Shown piece by piece: positions 25,578 to 39,706 of a stretch of 64,000 nt of DNA. The position numbers and the translations under genes were made by a program. Position 1 is the first letter of the stretch, and the number at the start of each line of letters is the position of its first letter. The DNA is from Zhengitettix transpicula (lineage: Eukaryota; Arthropoda; Insecta; Orthoptera; Tetrigidae): contig JAYJMR010000082.1 of the NCBI GenBank assembly GCA_037074705.1, positions 1-64,000 on the forward strand. The letters are read 5' to 3'. The notes beneath the pieces were generated by a model, which made no database searches, was not told the DNA's origin, and saw nothing but the letters and a program-made list of their open reading frames with translations.

Positions 25578-28500
25578 GGTGAAATTCCAAACTTGTTGTC
25601 GAAACGTCGAAATATTACGATATTTTAATTAATATTAATGGATTAAGATTTTAGAAGTGCTGGTTTGAGTAATTTTTATAAAGAACGTATCATTTATTAT
25701 GAAATAAGACTTTGTTATTTGAAGATTCTTGGTTGGTGAAATTCCAAACTTGTCGTCGAAACGTCGAAATATTACGATATATTAATTAGTATTAATAGAT
25801 TAAGATTTTAGAAGTGCAGGTTTGACTAATTTTTATAAAGAACGTATCATTTATTATGAAATAAGACTTTGTTATTTGAAGATTCTTGGTTGGTGAAATT
25901 CCAAACTTGTCGTCGAAACGTCGAAATATTACGATATATTAATTAATATTAATGGAATAAGATTTTAGAAGTGCAGGTTTGAGTAATTTTTATAAAGAAC
26001 GAGTCATTTATTATGAAATAAGACTTTGTTATTTTTAGTTTCTTGGTTGGTGAAATTCCAAACTTGTCGTCGAAACGTCGAAATATTACGATATATTAAT
26101 TAATATTAATAGATTAAGATTTTTGAAGTGCTGGTTTAAGTAATTTTTATAAAGAACGAGTCATTTATTATGAAATAAGACTTTGTTATTTGAAGATTCT
26201 TGGTTGGTGAAATTCCAAACTTGTCGTCGAAACGTCGAAATATTACGATATATTAATTAATATTAATGGAATAAGATTTTAGAAGTGCAGGTTTGAGTAA
26301 TTTTTATAAAGAACGAGTCATTTATTATGAAATAATACTTTGTTATTTGAAGATTCTTGGTTGGTGAAATTCCAAACTTGTCGTCGAAACGTCGAAATAT
26401 TACGATATATTAATTAATATTAATGGAATAAGATTTTAGAAGTGCAGGTTTGAGTAATTTTTATAAAGAACGAGTCATTTATTATGAAATAAGACTTTGT
26501 TATTTGAAGATTCTTGGTTGGTGAAATTCCAAACTTGTAGTCGAAACGTCGAAATATTACGATATATTAATTAATATTAATGGATTAAGATTTTTGAAGT
26601 GCAGGTTTGAGTAATTTTTATAAAGAACGAGTCATTTATTATGAAATAAGACTTTGTTATTTGAAGATTCTTGGTTGGTGAAATTCCAAACTTGTCGTCG
26701 AAACGTCGAAATATTGGGATATATTAATTAATATTAATGGATTAAGATTTTAGAAGTGCTGGTTTGAGTAATTTTTATAAAGAACGAGTCATTTATTATG
26801 AAATAATACTTTGTTATTTGAAGATTCTTGGTTGGTGAAATTCCAAACTTGTCGTCGAAACGTCGAAATATTGGGATATATTAATTAATATTAATAGATT
26901 AAGATTTTAGAAGTGCAGGTTTGAGTAATTTTTATAAAGAACGAGTCATTTATTATGAAATAAGACTTTGTTATTTGAAGATTCTTGGTTGGTGAAATTC
27001 CAAACTTGTCGTCGAAACGTCGAAATATTACGATATATTAATTAATATTAATGGATTAAGATTTTAGAAGTGCAGGTTTGAGTAATTTTTATAAAGAACG
27101 AGTCATTTATTATGAAATAAGACTTTGTTATTTGAAGATTCTTGGTTGGTGAAATTCCAAACTTGTCGTCGAAACGTCGAAATATTACGATATATTAATT
27201 AATATTAATGGAATAAGATTTTAGAAGTGCAGGTTTGAGTAATTTTTATAAAGAACGAGTCATTTATTATGAAATAATACTTTGTTATTTGAAGATTCTT
27301 GGTTGGTGAAATTCCAAACTTGTCGTCGAAACGTCGAAATATTACGATATATTAATTAATATTAATGGATTAAGATTTTTGAAGTGCAGGTTTGAGTAAT
27401 TTTTATAAAGAACGAGTCATTTATTATGAAATAATACTTTGTTATTTGAAGATTCTTGGTTGGTGAAATTCCAAACTTGTCGTCGAAACGTCGAAATATT
27501 GGGATATATTAATTAATATTAATGGAATAAGATTTTAGAAGTGCAGGTTTGAGTAATTTTTATAAAGAACGAGTCATTTATTATGAAATAATACTTTGTT
27601 ATTTGAAGATTCTTGGTTGGTGAAATTCCAAACTTGTCGTCGAAACGTCGAAATATTACGATATATTAATTAATATTAATGGATTAAGATTTTAGAAGTG
27701 CAGGTTTGAGTAATTTTTATAAAGAACGAGTCATTTATTATGAAATAAGACTTTGTTATTTGAAGATTCTTGGTTGGTGAAATTCCAAACTTGTCGTCGA
27801 AACGTCGAAATATTACGATATATTAATTAATATTAATGGAATAAGATTTTAGAAGTGCAGGTTTGAGTAATTTTTATAAAGAACGAGTCATTTATTATGA
27901 AATAAGACTTTGTTATTTGAAGATTCTTGGTTGGTGAAATTCCAAACTTGTCGTCGAAACGTCGAAATATTGGGATATATTAATTAATATTAATAGATTA
28001 AGATTTTAGAAGTGCAGGTTTGAGTAATTTTTATAAAGAACGAGTCATTTATTATGAAATAAGACTTTGTTATTTGAAGATTCTTGGTTGGTGAAATTCC
28101 AAACTTGTCGTCGAAACGTCGAAATATTACGATATATTAATTAATATTAATGAATTAAGATTTTAGAAGTGCTGGTTTGAGTAATTTTTATAAAGAACGA
28201 GTCATTTATTATGAAATAAGACTTTGTTATTTGAAGATACTTGGTTGGTGAAATTCCAAACTTGTCGTCGAAACGTCGAAATATTACGATATATTAATTA
28301 ATATTAATGGATTAAGATTTTAGAAGTGCAGGTTTGAGTAATTTTTATAAAGAACGAGTCATTTATTATGAAATAATACTTTGTTATTTGAAGATTCTTG
28401 GTTGGTGAAATTCCAAACTTGTCGTCGAAACGTCGAAATATTACGATATATTAATTAATATTAATGGAATAAGATTTTAGAAGTGCAGGTTTGAGTAATT

Positions 28501-31071
28501 TTTATAAAGAACGAGTCATTTATTATGAAATAATACTTTGTTATTTGAAGATTCTTGGTTGGTGAAATTCCAAACTTGTCGTCGAAACGTCGAAATATTA
28601 CGATATATTAATTAATATTAATGGATTAAGATTTTAGAAGTGCAGGTTTGAGTAATTTTTATAAAGAACGAGTCATTTATTATGAAATAATACTTTGTTA
28701 TTTGAAGATTCTTGGTTGGTGAAATTCCAAACTTGTCGTCGAAACGTCGAAATATTACGATATATTAATTAATATTAATGGATTAAGATTTTAGAAGTGC
28801 AGGTTTTAGTAATTTTTATAAAGAACGAGTCATTTATTATGAAATAATACTTTGTTATTTGAAGATTCTTGGTTGGTGAAATTCCAAACTTGTCGTCGAA
28901 ACGTCGAAATATTACGATATATTAATTAATATTAATGGAATAAGATTTTAGAAGTGCAGGTTTGAGTAATTTTTATAAAGAACGAGTCATTTATTATGAA
29001 ATAAGACTTTGTTATTTGAAGATTCTTGGTTGGTGAAATTCCAAACTTGTCGTCGAAACGTCGAAATATTACGATATATTAATTAATATTAATGGATTAA
29101 GATTTTAGAAGTGCTGGTTTGAGTAATTTTTATAAAGAACGAGTCATTTATTATGAAATAAGACTTTGTTATTTGAAGATTCTTGGTTGGTGAAATTCCA
29201 AACTTGTCGTCGAAACGTCGAAATATTACGATATATTAATTAATATTAATGGAATAAGATTTTAGAAGTGCAGGTTTGAGTAATTTTTATAAAGAACGAG
29301 TCATTTATTATGAAATAATACTTTGTTATTTGAAGATTCTTGGTTGGTGAAATTCCAAACTTGTCGTCGAAACGTCGAAATATTACGATATATTAATTAA
29401 TATTAATGGAATAAGATTTTAGAAGTGCAGGTTTGAGTAATTTTTATAAAGAACGAGTCATTTATTATGAAATAATACTTTGTTATTTGAAGATTCTTGG
29501 TTGGTGAAATTCCAAACTTGTCGTCGAAACGTAGAAATATTACGATATATTAATTAATATTAATGGATTAAGATTTTAGAAGTGCAGGTTTGAGTAATTT
29601 TTATAAAGAACGAGTCATTTATTATGAAATAAGACTTTGTTATTTGAAGATTCTTGGTTGGTGAAATTCCAAACTTGTCGTCGAAACGTCGAAATATTAC
29701 GATATATTAATTAATATTAATGGATTAAGATTTTAGAAGTGCAGGTTTTAGTAATTTTTATAAAGAACGAGTCATTTATTATGAAATTATACTTTGTTAT
29801 TTGAAGATTCTTGGTTGGTGAAATTCCAAACTTGTCGTCGAAACGTCGAAATATTACGATATATTAATTAATATTAATGGAATAAGATTTTAGAAGTGCA
29901 GGTTTGAGTAATTTTTATAAAGAACGAGTCATTTATTATGAAATAAGACTTTGTTATTTGAAGATTCTTGGTTGGTGAAATTCCAAACTTGTCGTCGGAA
30001 CGTCGAAATATTACGATATATTAATTAATATTAATGGATTAAGATTTTAGATGTGCAGGTTTGAGTAATTTTTATAAAGAACGAGTCATTTATTATGAAA
30101 TAAGACTTTGTTATTTAAAGATTCTTGGTTGGTGAAATTCCAAACTTGTCGTCGAAACGTCGAAATATTACTATATATTAATTAATATTAATGAATTAAG
30201 ATTTTAGAAGTGCAGGTTTTAGTAATTTTTATAAAGAACGAGTCATTTATTATGAAATAAGACTTTGTTATTTGAAGATTCTTGGTTGGTGAAATTCCAA
30301 ACTTGTCGTCGAAACGTCGAAATATTGGGATATATTAATTAATATTAATAGATTAAGATTTTAGAAGTGCAGGTTTGAGTAATTTTTATAAAGAACTAAT
30401 CATTTATTATGAAATAAGACTTTGTTATTTGAAGATTCTTGGTTGGTGAAATTCCAAACTTGTCGTCGAAACGTCGAAATATTGGGATGTATTAATTATA
30501 TTAATGGATTAAGATTTTAGAAGTGCAGGTTTGAGTAATTTTTATAAAGAACGAGTCATTTATTATGAAATAAGACTTTGTTATTTGAAGATTCTTGGTT
30601 GGTGAAATTCCAAACTTGTCGTCGAAACGTCGAAATATTGGGATATATTAATTAATATTAATGGATTAAGATTTTAGAAGTGCTGGTTTGAGTAATTTTT
30701 ATAAAGAACGAGTCATTTATTATGAAATAATACTTTGTTATTTGAAGATTCTTGGTTGGTGAAATTCCAAACTTGTTGTCGAAACGTCGAAATATTGGGA
30801 TATATTAATTAATATTAATGGATTAAGATTTTAGAAGTGCTGGTTTGAGTAATTTTTATAAAGAACGAGTCATTTATTATGAAATAAGACTTTGTTATTT
30901 GAAGATTCTTGGTTGGTGAAATTCCAAACTTGTTGTCGAAACGTCGAAATATTGGGATATATTAATTAATATTAATGGATTAAGATTTTAGAAGTGCTGG
31001 TTTGAGTAATTTTTATAAAGAACGAGTCATTTATTATGAAATAAGACTTTGTTATTTGAAGATTCTTGGTT
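25578..31071 (+). repeat. Segment E: 35 mixed 'gaagattc' monomers
   Basis: From 25,578 the 144-150 region switches abruptly from 'ttttagtttc' to 'gaagattc', which then dominates the rest of the window. Units vary between ACG and GGG, 'attaag' and 'aataag' (T66A), and 'aagact' and 'aatact' (G131T). The first C20T ('cttgttgtcg', about 25,592) and the first 'gaacgtatca' units (about 25,687 and 25,855) appear at its left end. One unit near 30,487 reads 'gatgtattaattatatt' and is 1 bp short. No long HOR stands out by eye. Confidence 0.82.
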
Positions 31072-34054
31072 GGTGAAATTCCAAACTTGTCGTCGAAACG
31101 TCGAAATATTACGATATATTAATTAGTATTAATAGATTAAGATTTTAGAAGTGCAGGTTTGACTAATTTTTATAAAGAACGTCTCATTTATTATGAAATA
31201 AGACTTTGTTATTTGAAGATTCTTGGTTGGTGAAATTCCAAACTTGTCGTCGAAACGTCGAAATATTACGATATATTAATTAATATTAATGGAATAAGAT
31301 TTTAGAAGTGCAGGTTTGAGTAATTTTTATAAAGAACGTATCATTTATTATGAAATAAGACTTTGTTATTTGAAGATTCTTGGTTGGTGAAATTCCAAAC
31401 TTGTTGTCGAAACGTCGAAATATTACGATATATTAATTAATATTAATGGATTAAGATTTTTGAAGTGCTGGTTTGAGTAATTTTTATAAAGAACGAGTCA
31501 TTTATTATGAAATAAGACTTTGTTATTTGAAGATTCTTGGTTGGTGAAATTCCAAACTTGTTGTCGAAACGTCGAAATATTACGATATTTTAATTAATAT
31601 TAATGGATTAAGATTTTAGAAGTGCAGGCTTGAGTAATTTTTATAAAGAACGAGTCATTTATTATGAAATAAGACTTTGTTATTTGAAGATTCTTGGTTG
31701 GTGAAATTCCAAACTTGTTGTCGAAACGTCGAAATATTACGATATATTAATTAATATTAATGGATTAAGATTTTAGAAGTGCAGGTTTGAGTAATTTTTA
31801 TAAAGAACATATCATTTATTATGAAATAAGACTTTGTTATTTGAAGATTCTTGGTTGGTGAAATTCCAAACTTGTCGTCGAAACGTCGAAATATTACGAT
31901 ATATTAATTAGTATTAATAGATTAAGATTTTAGAAGTGCAGGTTTGACTAATTTTTATAAAGAACGTATCATTTATTATGAAATAAGACTTTGTTATTTG
32001 AAGATTCTTGGTTGGTGAAATTCCAAACTTGTCGTCGAAACGTCGAAATATTACGATATATTAATTAATATTAATGGAATAAGATTTTAGAAGTGCAGGT
32101 TTGAGTAATTTTTATAAAGAACGAGTCATTTATTATGAAATAAGACTTTGTTATTTGAAGATTCTTGGTTGGTGAAATTCCAAACTTGTTGTCGAAACGT
32201 CGAAATATTGGGATATATTAATTAATATTAATGGATTAAGATTTTAGAAGTGCTGGTTTGAGTAATTTTTATAAAGAACGTATCATTTATTATGAAATAA
32301 GACTTTGTTATTTGAAGATTCTTGGTTGGTGAAATTCCAAACTTGTCGTCGAAACGTCGAAATATTACGATATATTAATTAGTATTAATAGATTAAGATT
32401 TTAGAAGTGCAGGTTTGACTAATTTTTATAAAGAACGTATCATTTATTATGAAATAAGACTTTGTTATTTGAAGATTCTTGGTTGGTGAAATTCCAAACT
32501 TGTCGTCGAAACGTCGAAATATTACGATATATTAATTAATATTAATGGAATAAGATTTTAGAAGTGCAGGTTTGAGTAATTTTTATAAAGAACGAGTCAT
32601 TTATTATGAAATAAGACTTTGTTATTTTTAGTTTCTTGGTTGGTGAAATTCCAAACTTGTCGTCGAAACGTCGAAATATTACGATATATTAATTAATATT
32701 AATAGATTAAGATTTTTGAAGTGCTGGTTTGAGTAATTTTTATAAAGAACGAGTCATTTATTATGAAATAAGACTTTGTTATTTGAAGATTCTTGGTTGG
32801 TGAAATTCCAAACTTGTTGTCGAAACGTCGAAATATTACGATATATTAATTAATATTAATGGATTAAGATTTTAGAAGTGCAGGTTTGAGTAATTTTTAT
32901 AAAGAACGTATCATTTATTATGAAATAAGACTTTGTTATTTGAAGATTCTTGGTTGGTGAAATTCCAAACTTGTCGTCGAAACGTCGAAATATTACGATA
33001 TATTAATTAATATTAATGGATTAAGATTTTAGAAGTGCAGGTTTGAGTAATTTTTATAAAGAACGAGTCATTTATTATGAAATAAGACTTTGTTATTTTT
33101 AGTTTCTTGGTTGGTGAAATTCCAAACTTGTCGTCGAAACGTCGAAATATTACGATATATTAATTAATATTAATAGATTAAGATTTTTGAAGTGCTGGTT
33201 TGAGTAATTTTTATAAAGAACGTATCATTTATTATGAAATAAGACTTTGTTATTTGAAGATTCTTGGTTGGTGAAATTCCAAACTTGTTGTCGAAACGTC
33301 GAAATATTACGATATTTTAATTAATATTAATAGATTAAGATTTTAGAAGTGCAGGTTTGACTAATTTTTATAAAGAACGTATCATTTATTATGAAATAAG
33401 ACTTTGTTATTTGAAGATTCTTGGTTGGTGAAATTCCAAACTTGTCGTCGAAACGTCGAAATATTACGATATATTAATTAGTATTAATAGATAAAGATTT
33501 TAGAAGTGCAGGTTTGACTAATTTTTATAAAGAACGTATCATTTATTATGAAATAAGACTTTGTTATTTGAAGATTCTTGGTTGGTCAAATTCCAAACTT
33601 GTTGTCGAAACGTCGAAATATTACGATATTTTAATTAATATTAATAGATTAAGATTTTAGAAGTGCAGGTTTGACTAATTTTTATAAAGAACGTATCATT
33701 TATTATGAAATAAGACTTTGTTATTTGAAGATTCTTGGTTGGTGAAATTCCAAACTTGTCGTCGAAACGTCGAAATATTACGATATATTAATTAGTATTA
33801 ATAGATAAAGATTTTAGAAGTGCAGGTTTGACTAATTTTTATAAAGAACGTATCATTTATTATGAAATAAGACTTTGTTATTTGAAGATTCTTGGTTGGT
33901 GAAATTCCAAACTTGTCGTCGAAACGTCGAAATATTACGATATATTAATTAATATTAATGGATTAAGATTTTAGAAGTGCAGGTTTGAGTAATTTTTATA
34001 AAGAACGTATCATTTATTATGAAATAAGACTTTGTTATTTGAAGATTCTTGGTT
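31072..34054 (+). repeat. Segment F: 19 monomers where 'gtatca' units enter
   Basis: Nineteen units occupy exactly 19 x 157 bp. 'gaacgtatca' (A111T, G112A) alternates with 'gaacgagtca', C20T is frequent, and 'atatttta' (A47T) appears. Near the right end a dimer is visible: units with 'agataaag' (T67A, at 33,491, 33,805 and, just beyond, 34,119) are spaced 314 bp apart. Between them lie units of other types, C20T/A47T first and then A55/G63. Confidence 0.8.
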
Positions 34055-35140
34055 GGTGAAATTCCAAACTTGTCGTCGAAACGTCGAAATATTACGATAT
34101 ATTAATTAGTATTAATAGATAAAGATTTTAGAAGTGCAGGTTTGACTAATTTTTATAAAGAACGTATCATTTATTATGAAATAAGACTTTGTTATTTGAA
34201 GATTCTTGGTTGGTGAAATTCCAAACTTGTCGTCGAAACGTCGAAATATTACGATATATTAATTAATATTAATGGATTAAGATTTTAGAAGTGCAGGTTT
34301 GAGTAATTTTTATAAAGAACGTATCATTTATTATGAAATAAGACTTTGTTATTTGAAGATTCTTGGTTGGTGAAATTCCAAACTTGTCGTCGAAACGTCG
34401 AAATATTACGATATATTAATTAATATTAATGGATTAAGATTTTAGAAGTGCAGGTTTGAGTAATTTTTATAAAGAACGAGTCATTTATTATGAAATAAGA
34501 CTTTGTTATTTGAAGATTCTTGGTTGGTGAAATTCCAAACTTGTCGTCGAAACGTCGAAATATTACGATATATTAATTAGAATTAATAGATTAAGATTTT
34601 AGAAGTGCAGGTTTGACTAATTTATATAAAGAACGTATCATTTATTATGAAATAAGACTTTGTTATTTGAAGATTCTTGGTTGGTGAAATTCCAAACTTG
34701 TCGTCGAAACGTCGAAATATTGGGATATTTTAATTAATATTAATGGATTAAGATTTTAGAAGTGCTGGTTTGAGTAATTTTTATAAAGAACGTATCATTT
34801 ATTATGAAATAAGACTTTGTTATTTGAAGATTCTTGGTTGGTGAAATTCCAAACTTGTCGTCGAAACGTCGAAATATTGGGATATATTAATTAATATTAA
34901 TGGATTAAGATTTTAGAAGTGCAGGTTTGAGTAATTTTTATAAAGAACGAGTCATTTATTATGAAATAAGACTTTGTTATTTGAAGATTCTTGGTTGGTG
35001 AAATTCCAAACTTGTCGTCGAAACGTCGAAATATTACGATATATTAATTAATATTAATGGATTAAGATTTTAGAAGTGCTGGTTTGAGTAATTTTTATAA
35101 AGAACGAGTCATTTATTATGAAATAAGACTTTGTTATTTG
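34055..35140 (+). repeat. 28-unit-spaced duplication, left copy
   Basis: The series 'agataaag' (34,119), ACG, 'ttagaattaat' (34,581), GGG+A47T, GGG, ACG+T84 is repeated at 38,451-39,536, displaced by 4,396 bp = 28 x 157 exactly. The copies differ at few sites: the last unit has 'gaagtgctgg' here but 'gaagagctgg' there, and one near the middle has 'atttatataaag' here but 'atttttataaag' there. Beyond about 35.15 kb the order diverges (C20T+ACG here, GGG there), marking the right end of the copied block. Confidence 0.8.
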
Positions 35141-37060
35141 AAGATTCTTGGTTGGTGAAATTCCAAACTTGTTGTCGAAACGTCGAAATATTACGATATA
35201 TTAATTAATATTAATGGATTAAGATTTTAGAAGTGCAGGTTTGAGTAATTTTTATAAAGAACGAGTCATTTATTATGAAATAAGACTTTGTTATTTGAAG
35301 ATTCTTGGTTGGTGAAATTCCAAACTTGTCGTCGAAACGTCGAAATATTACGATATATTAATTAATATTAATGGATTAAGATTTTAGAAGTGCTGGTTTG
35401 AGTAATTTTTATAAAGAACGAGTCATTTATTATGAAATAAGACTTTGTTATTTGAAGATTCTTGGTTGGTGAAATTCCAAACTTGTCGTCGAAACGTCGA
35501 AATATTGGGATATATTAATTAATATTAATGGATTAAGATTTTAGAAGTGCAGGTTTGAGTAATTTTTATAAAGAACGAGTCATTTATTATGAAATAAGAC
35601 TTTGTTATTTGAAGATTCTTGGTTGGTGAAATTCCAAACTTGTCGTCGAAACGTCGAAATATTGGGATATATTAATTAATATTAATGGATTAAGATTTTA
35701 GAAGTGCAGGTTTGAGTAATTTTTATAAAGAACGAGTCATTTATTATGAAATAAGACTTTGTTATTTGAAGATTCTTGGTTGGTGAAATTCCAAACTTGT
35801 CGTCGAAACGTCGAAATATTACGATATATTAATTAATATTAATGGATAAAGATTTAAGAAGTGCAGGTTTGAGTAATTTTTATAAAGAACGAGTCATTTA
35901 TTATGAAATAAGACTTTGTTATTTGAAGATTCTTGGTTGGTGAAATTCCAAACTTGTTGTCGAAACGTCGAAATATTACGATATTTTAATTAATATTAAT
36001 GGATTAAGATTTTAGAAGTGCAGGTTTGAGTAATTTTTATAAAGAACGAGTCATTTATTATGAAATAAGACTTTGTTATTTGAAGATTCTTGGTTGGTGA
36101 AATTCCAAACTTGTTGTCGAAACGTCGAAATATTACGATATTTTAATTAATATTAATGGATTAAGATTTTAGAAGTGCAGGTTTGAGTAATTTTTATAAA
36201 GAACGAGTCATTTATTATGAAATAAGACTTTGTTATTTGAAGATTCTTGGTTGGTGAAATTCCAAACTTGTTGTCGAAACGTCGAAATATTACGATATTT
36301 TAATTAATATTAATGGATTAAGATTTTAGAAGTGCAGGTTTGAGTAATTTTTATAAAGAACGAGTCATTTATTATGAAATAAGACTTTGTTATTTGAAGA
36401 TTCTTGGTTGGTGAAATTCCAAACTTGTTGTCGAAACGTCGAAATATTACGATATTTTAATTAATATTAATGGATTAAGATTTTAGAAGTGCTGGTTTGA
36501 GTAATTTTTTTAAAGAACGAGTCATTTATTATGAAATAAGACTTTGTTATTTGAAGATTCTTGGTTGGTGAAATTCCAAACTTGTTGTCGAAACGTCGAA
36601 ATATTACGATATTTTAATTAATATTAATGGATTAAGATTTTAGAAGTGCAGGTTTGAGTAATTTTTATAAAGAACGAGTCATTTATTATGAAATAATACT
36701 TTGTTATTTGAAGATTCTTGGTTGGTGAAATTCCAAACTTGTTGTCGAAACGTCGAAATATTACGATATTTTAATTAATATTAATGGATTAAGATTTTAG
36801 AAGTGCAGGTTTGAGTAATTTTTATAAAGAACGAGTCATTTATTATGAAATAAGACTTTGTTATTTGAAGATTCTTGGTTGGTGAAATTCCAAACTTGTT
36901 GTCGAAACGTCGAAATATTACGATATATTAATTAATATTAATGGATTAAGATTTTAGAAGTGCTGGTTTGAGTAATTTTTATAAAGAACGAGTCATTTAT
37001 TATGAAATAAGACTTTGTTATTTGAAGATTCTTGGTTGGTGAAATTCCAAACTTGTTGTC
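35141..37060 (+). repeat. 43-unit-spaced duplication, left copy
   Basis: The order C20T/ACG, ACG+T84, GGG, GGG, ACG, then several C20T+A47T units, the 'ttttttttaaag' unit (36,511), two more C20T+A47T units and C20T+T84 is repeated at 41,892-43,811. The displacement is 6,751 bp = 43 x 157 exactly. The copies differ at scattered single bases, such as 'gataaagatttaag' near 35,850 and 'aatact' near 36,700 here only. The match ends where this copy reads 'caggcttgag' (about 37,120) and the other 'gctggtttgag' with 'ttttaataaag'. Confidence 0.8.
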
Positions 37061-38450
37061 GAAACGTCGAAATATTACGATATTTTAATTAATATTAATG
37101 GATTAAGATTTTAGAAGTGCAGGCTTGAGTAATTTTTATAAAGAACGAGTCATTTATTATGAAATAAGACTTTGTTATTTGAAGATTCTTGGTTGGTGAA
37201 ATTCCAAACTTGTCGTCGAAACGTCGAAATATTACGATATATTAATTAATATTAATGGATTAAGATTTTAGAAGTGCTGGTTTGAGTAATTTTTATAAAG
37301 AACGAGTCATTTATTATGAAAAAAGACTTTGTTATTTGAAGATTCTTGGTTGGTGAAATTCCAAACTTGTTGTCGAAACGTCGAAATATTACGATATATT
37401 AATTAATATTAATGGATTAAGATTTTAGAAGTGCTGGTTTGAGTAATTTTTATAAAGAACGAGTCATTTATTATGAAATAAGGCTTTGTTATTTGAAGAT
37501 TCTTGGTTGGTGAAATTCCAAACTTGTTGTCGAAACGTCGAAATATTACGATATATTAATTAATATTAATGGATTAAGATTTTAGAAGTGCAGGTTTGAC
37601 TAATTTTTATAAAGAACGTATCATTTATTATGAAATAAGACTTTGTTATTTGAAGATTCTTGGTTGGTGAAATTCCAAACTTGTCGTCGAAACGTCGAAA
37701 TATTACGATATATTAATTAGTATTAATAGATAAAGATTTTAGAATAGCAGGTTTGACTAATTTTTATAAAGAACGTATCATTTATTATGAAATAAGACTT
37801 TGTTATTTGAAGATTCTTGGTTGGTGAAATTCCAAACTTGTCGTCGAAACGTCGAAATATTACGATATATTAATTAATATTAATGGATTAAGATTTTAGA
37901 AGTGCTGGTTTGAGTAATTTTTATAAAGAACGAGTCATTTATTATGAAAAAAGACTTTGTTATTTGAAGATTCTTGGTTGGTGAAATTCCAAACTTGTTG
38001 TCGAAACGTCGAAATATTACGATATATTAATTAGTATTAATAGATAAAGATTTTAGAAGTGCAGGCTTGAGTAATTTTTATAAAGAACGAGTCATTTATT
38101 ATGAAATAAGACTTTGTTATTTGAAGATTCTTGGTTGGTGAAATTCCAAACTTGTCGTCGAAACGTCGAAATATTACGATATATTAATTAATATTAATGG
38201 ATTAAGATTTTAGAAGTGCAGGTTTGAGTAATTTTTATAAAGAACGTATCATTTATTATGAAATAAGACTTTGTTATTTGAAGATTCTTGGTTGGTGAAA
38301 TTCCAAACTTGTCGTCGAAACGTCGAAATATTACGATATATTAATTAATATTAATGGATTAAGATTTTAGAAGTGCAGGTTTGAGTAATTTTTATAAAGA
38401 ACGAGTCATTTATTATGAAATAAGACTTTGTTATTTGAAGATTCTTGGTT

Positions 38451-39536
38451 GGTGAAATTCCAAACTTGTCGTCGAAACGTCGAAATATTACGATATATTA
38501 ATTAGTATTAATAGATAAAGATTTTAGAAGTGCAGGTTTGACTAATTTTTATAAAGAACGTATCATTTATTATGAAATAAGACTTTGTTATTTGAAGATT
38601 CTTGGTTGGTGAAATTCCAAACTTGTCGTCGAAACGTCGAAATATTACGATATATTAATTAATATTAATGGATTAAGATTTTAGAAGTGCAGGTTTGAGT
38701 AATTTTTATAAAGAACGTATCATTTATTATGAAATAAGACTTTGTTATTTGAAGATTCTTGGTTGGTGAAATTCCAAACTTGTCGTCGAAACGTCGAAAT
38801 ATTACGATATATTAATTAATATTAATGGATTAAGATTTTAGAAGTGCAGGTTTGAGTAATTTTTATAAAGAACGAGTCATTTATTATGAAATAAGACTTT
38901 GTTATTTGAAGATTCTTGGTTGGTGAAATTCCAAACTTGTCGTCGAAACGTCGAAATATTACGATATATTAATTAGAATTAATAGATTAAGATTTTAGAA
39001 GTGCAGGTTTGACTAATTTTTATAAAGAACGTATCATTTATTATGAAATAAGACTTTGTTATTTGAAGATTCTTGGTTGGTGAAATTCCAAACTTGTCGT
39101 CGAAACGTCGAAATATTGGGATATTTTAATTAATATTAATGGATTAAGATTTTAGAAGTGCTGGTTTGAGTAATTTTTATAAAGAACGTATCATTTATTA
39201 TGAAATAAGACTTTGTTATTTGAAGATTCTTGGTTGGTGAAATTCCAAACTTGTCGTCGAAACGTCGAAATATTGGGATATATTAATTAATATTAATGGA
39301 TTAAGATTTTAGAAGTGCAGGTTTGAGTAATTTTTATAAAGAACGAGTCATTTATTATGAAATAAGACTTTGTTATTTGAAGATTCTTGGTTGGTGAAAT
39401 TCCAAACTTGTCGTCGAAACGTCGAAATATTACGATATATTAATTAATATTAATGGATTAAGATTTTAGAAGAGCTGGTTTGAGTAATTTTTATAAAGAA
39501 CGAGTCATTTATTATGAAATAAGACTTTGTTATTTG
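38451..39536 (+). repeat. 28-unit-spaced duplication, right copy
   Basis: This is the counterpart of 34,055-35,140. It keeps the 'agataaag' unit (38,515), the 'ttagaattaat' unit (38,977) and the following GGG+A47T, GGG and ACG+T84 units in order. Its last unit carries the new change 'gaagagctgg' (39,471), which was later spread to 40,256, 40,884 and 41,826. That dates the change after the 28-unit duplication and before the local 10-unit one. Confidence 0.78.
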
Positions 39537-39706
39537 AAGATTCTTGGTTGGTGAAATTCCAAACTTGTCGTCGAAACGTCGAAATATTGGGATATATTAA
39601 TTAATATTAATGGATTAAGATTTTAGAAGTGCAGGTTTGAGTAATTTTTATAAAGAACGAGTCATTTATTATGAAATAAGACTTTGTTATTTGAAGATTC
39701 TTGGTT

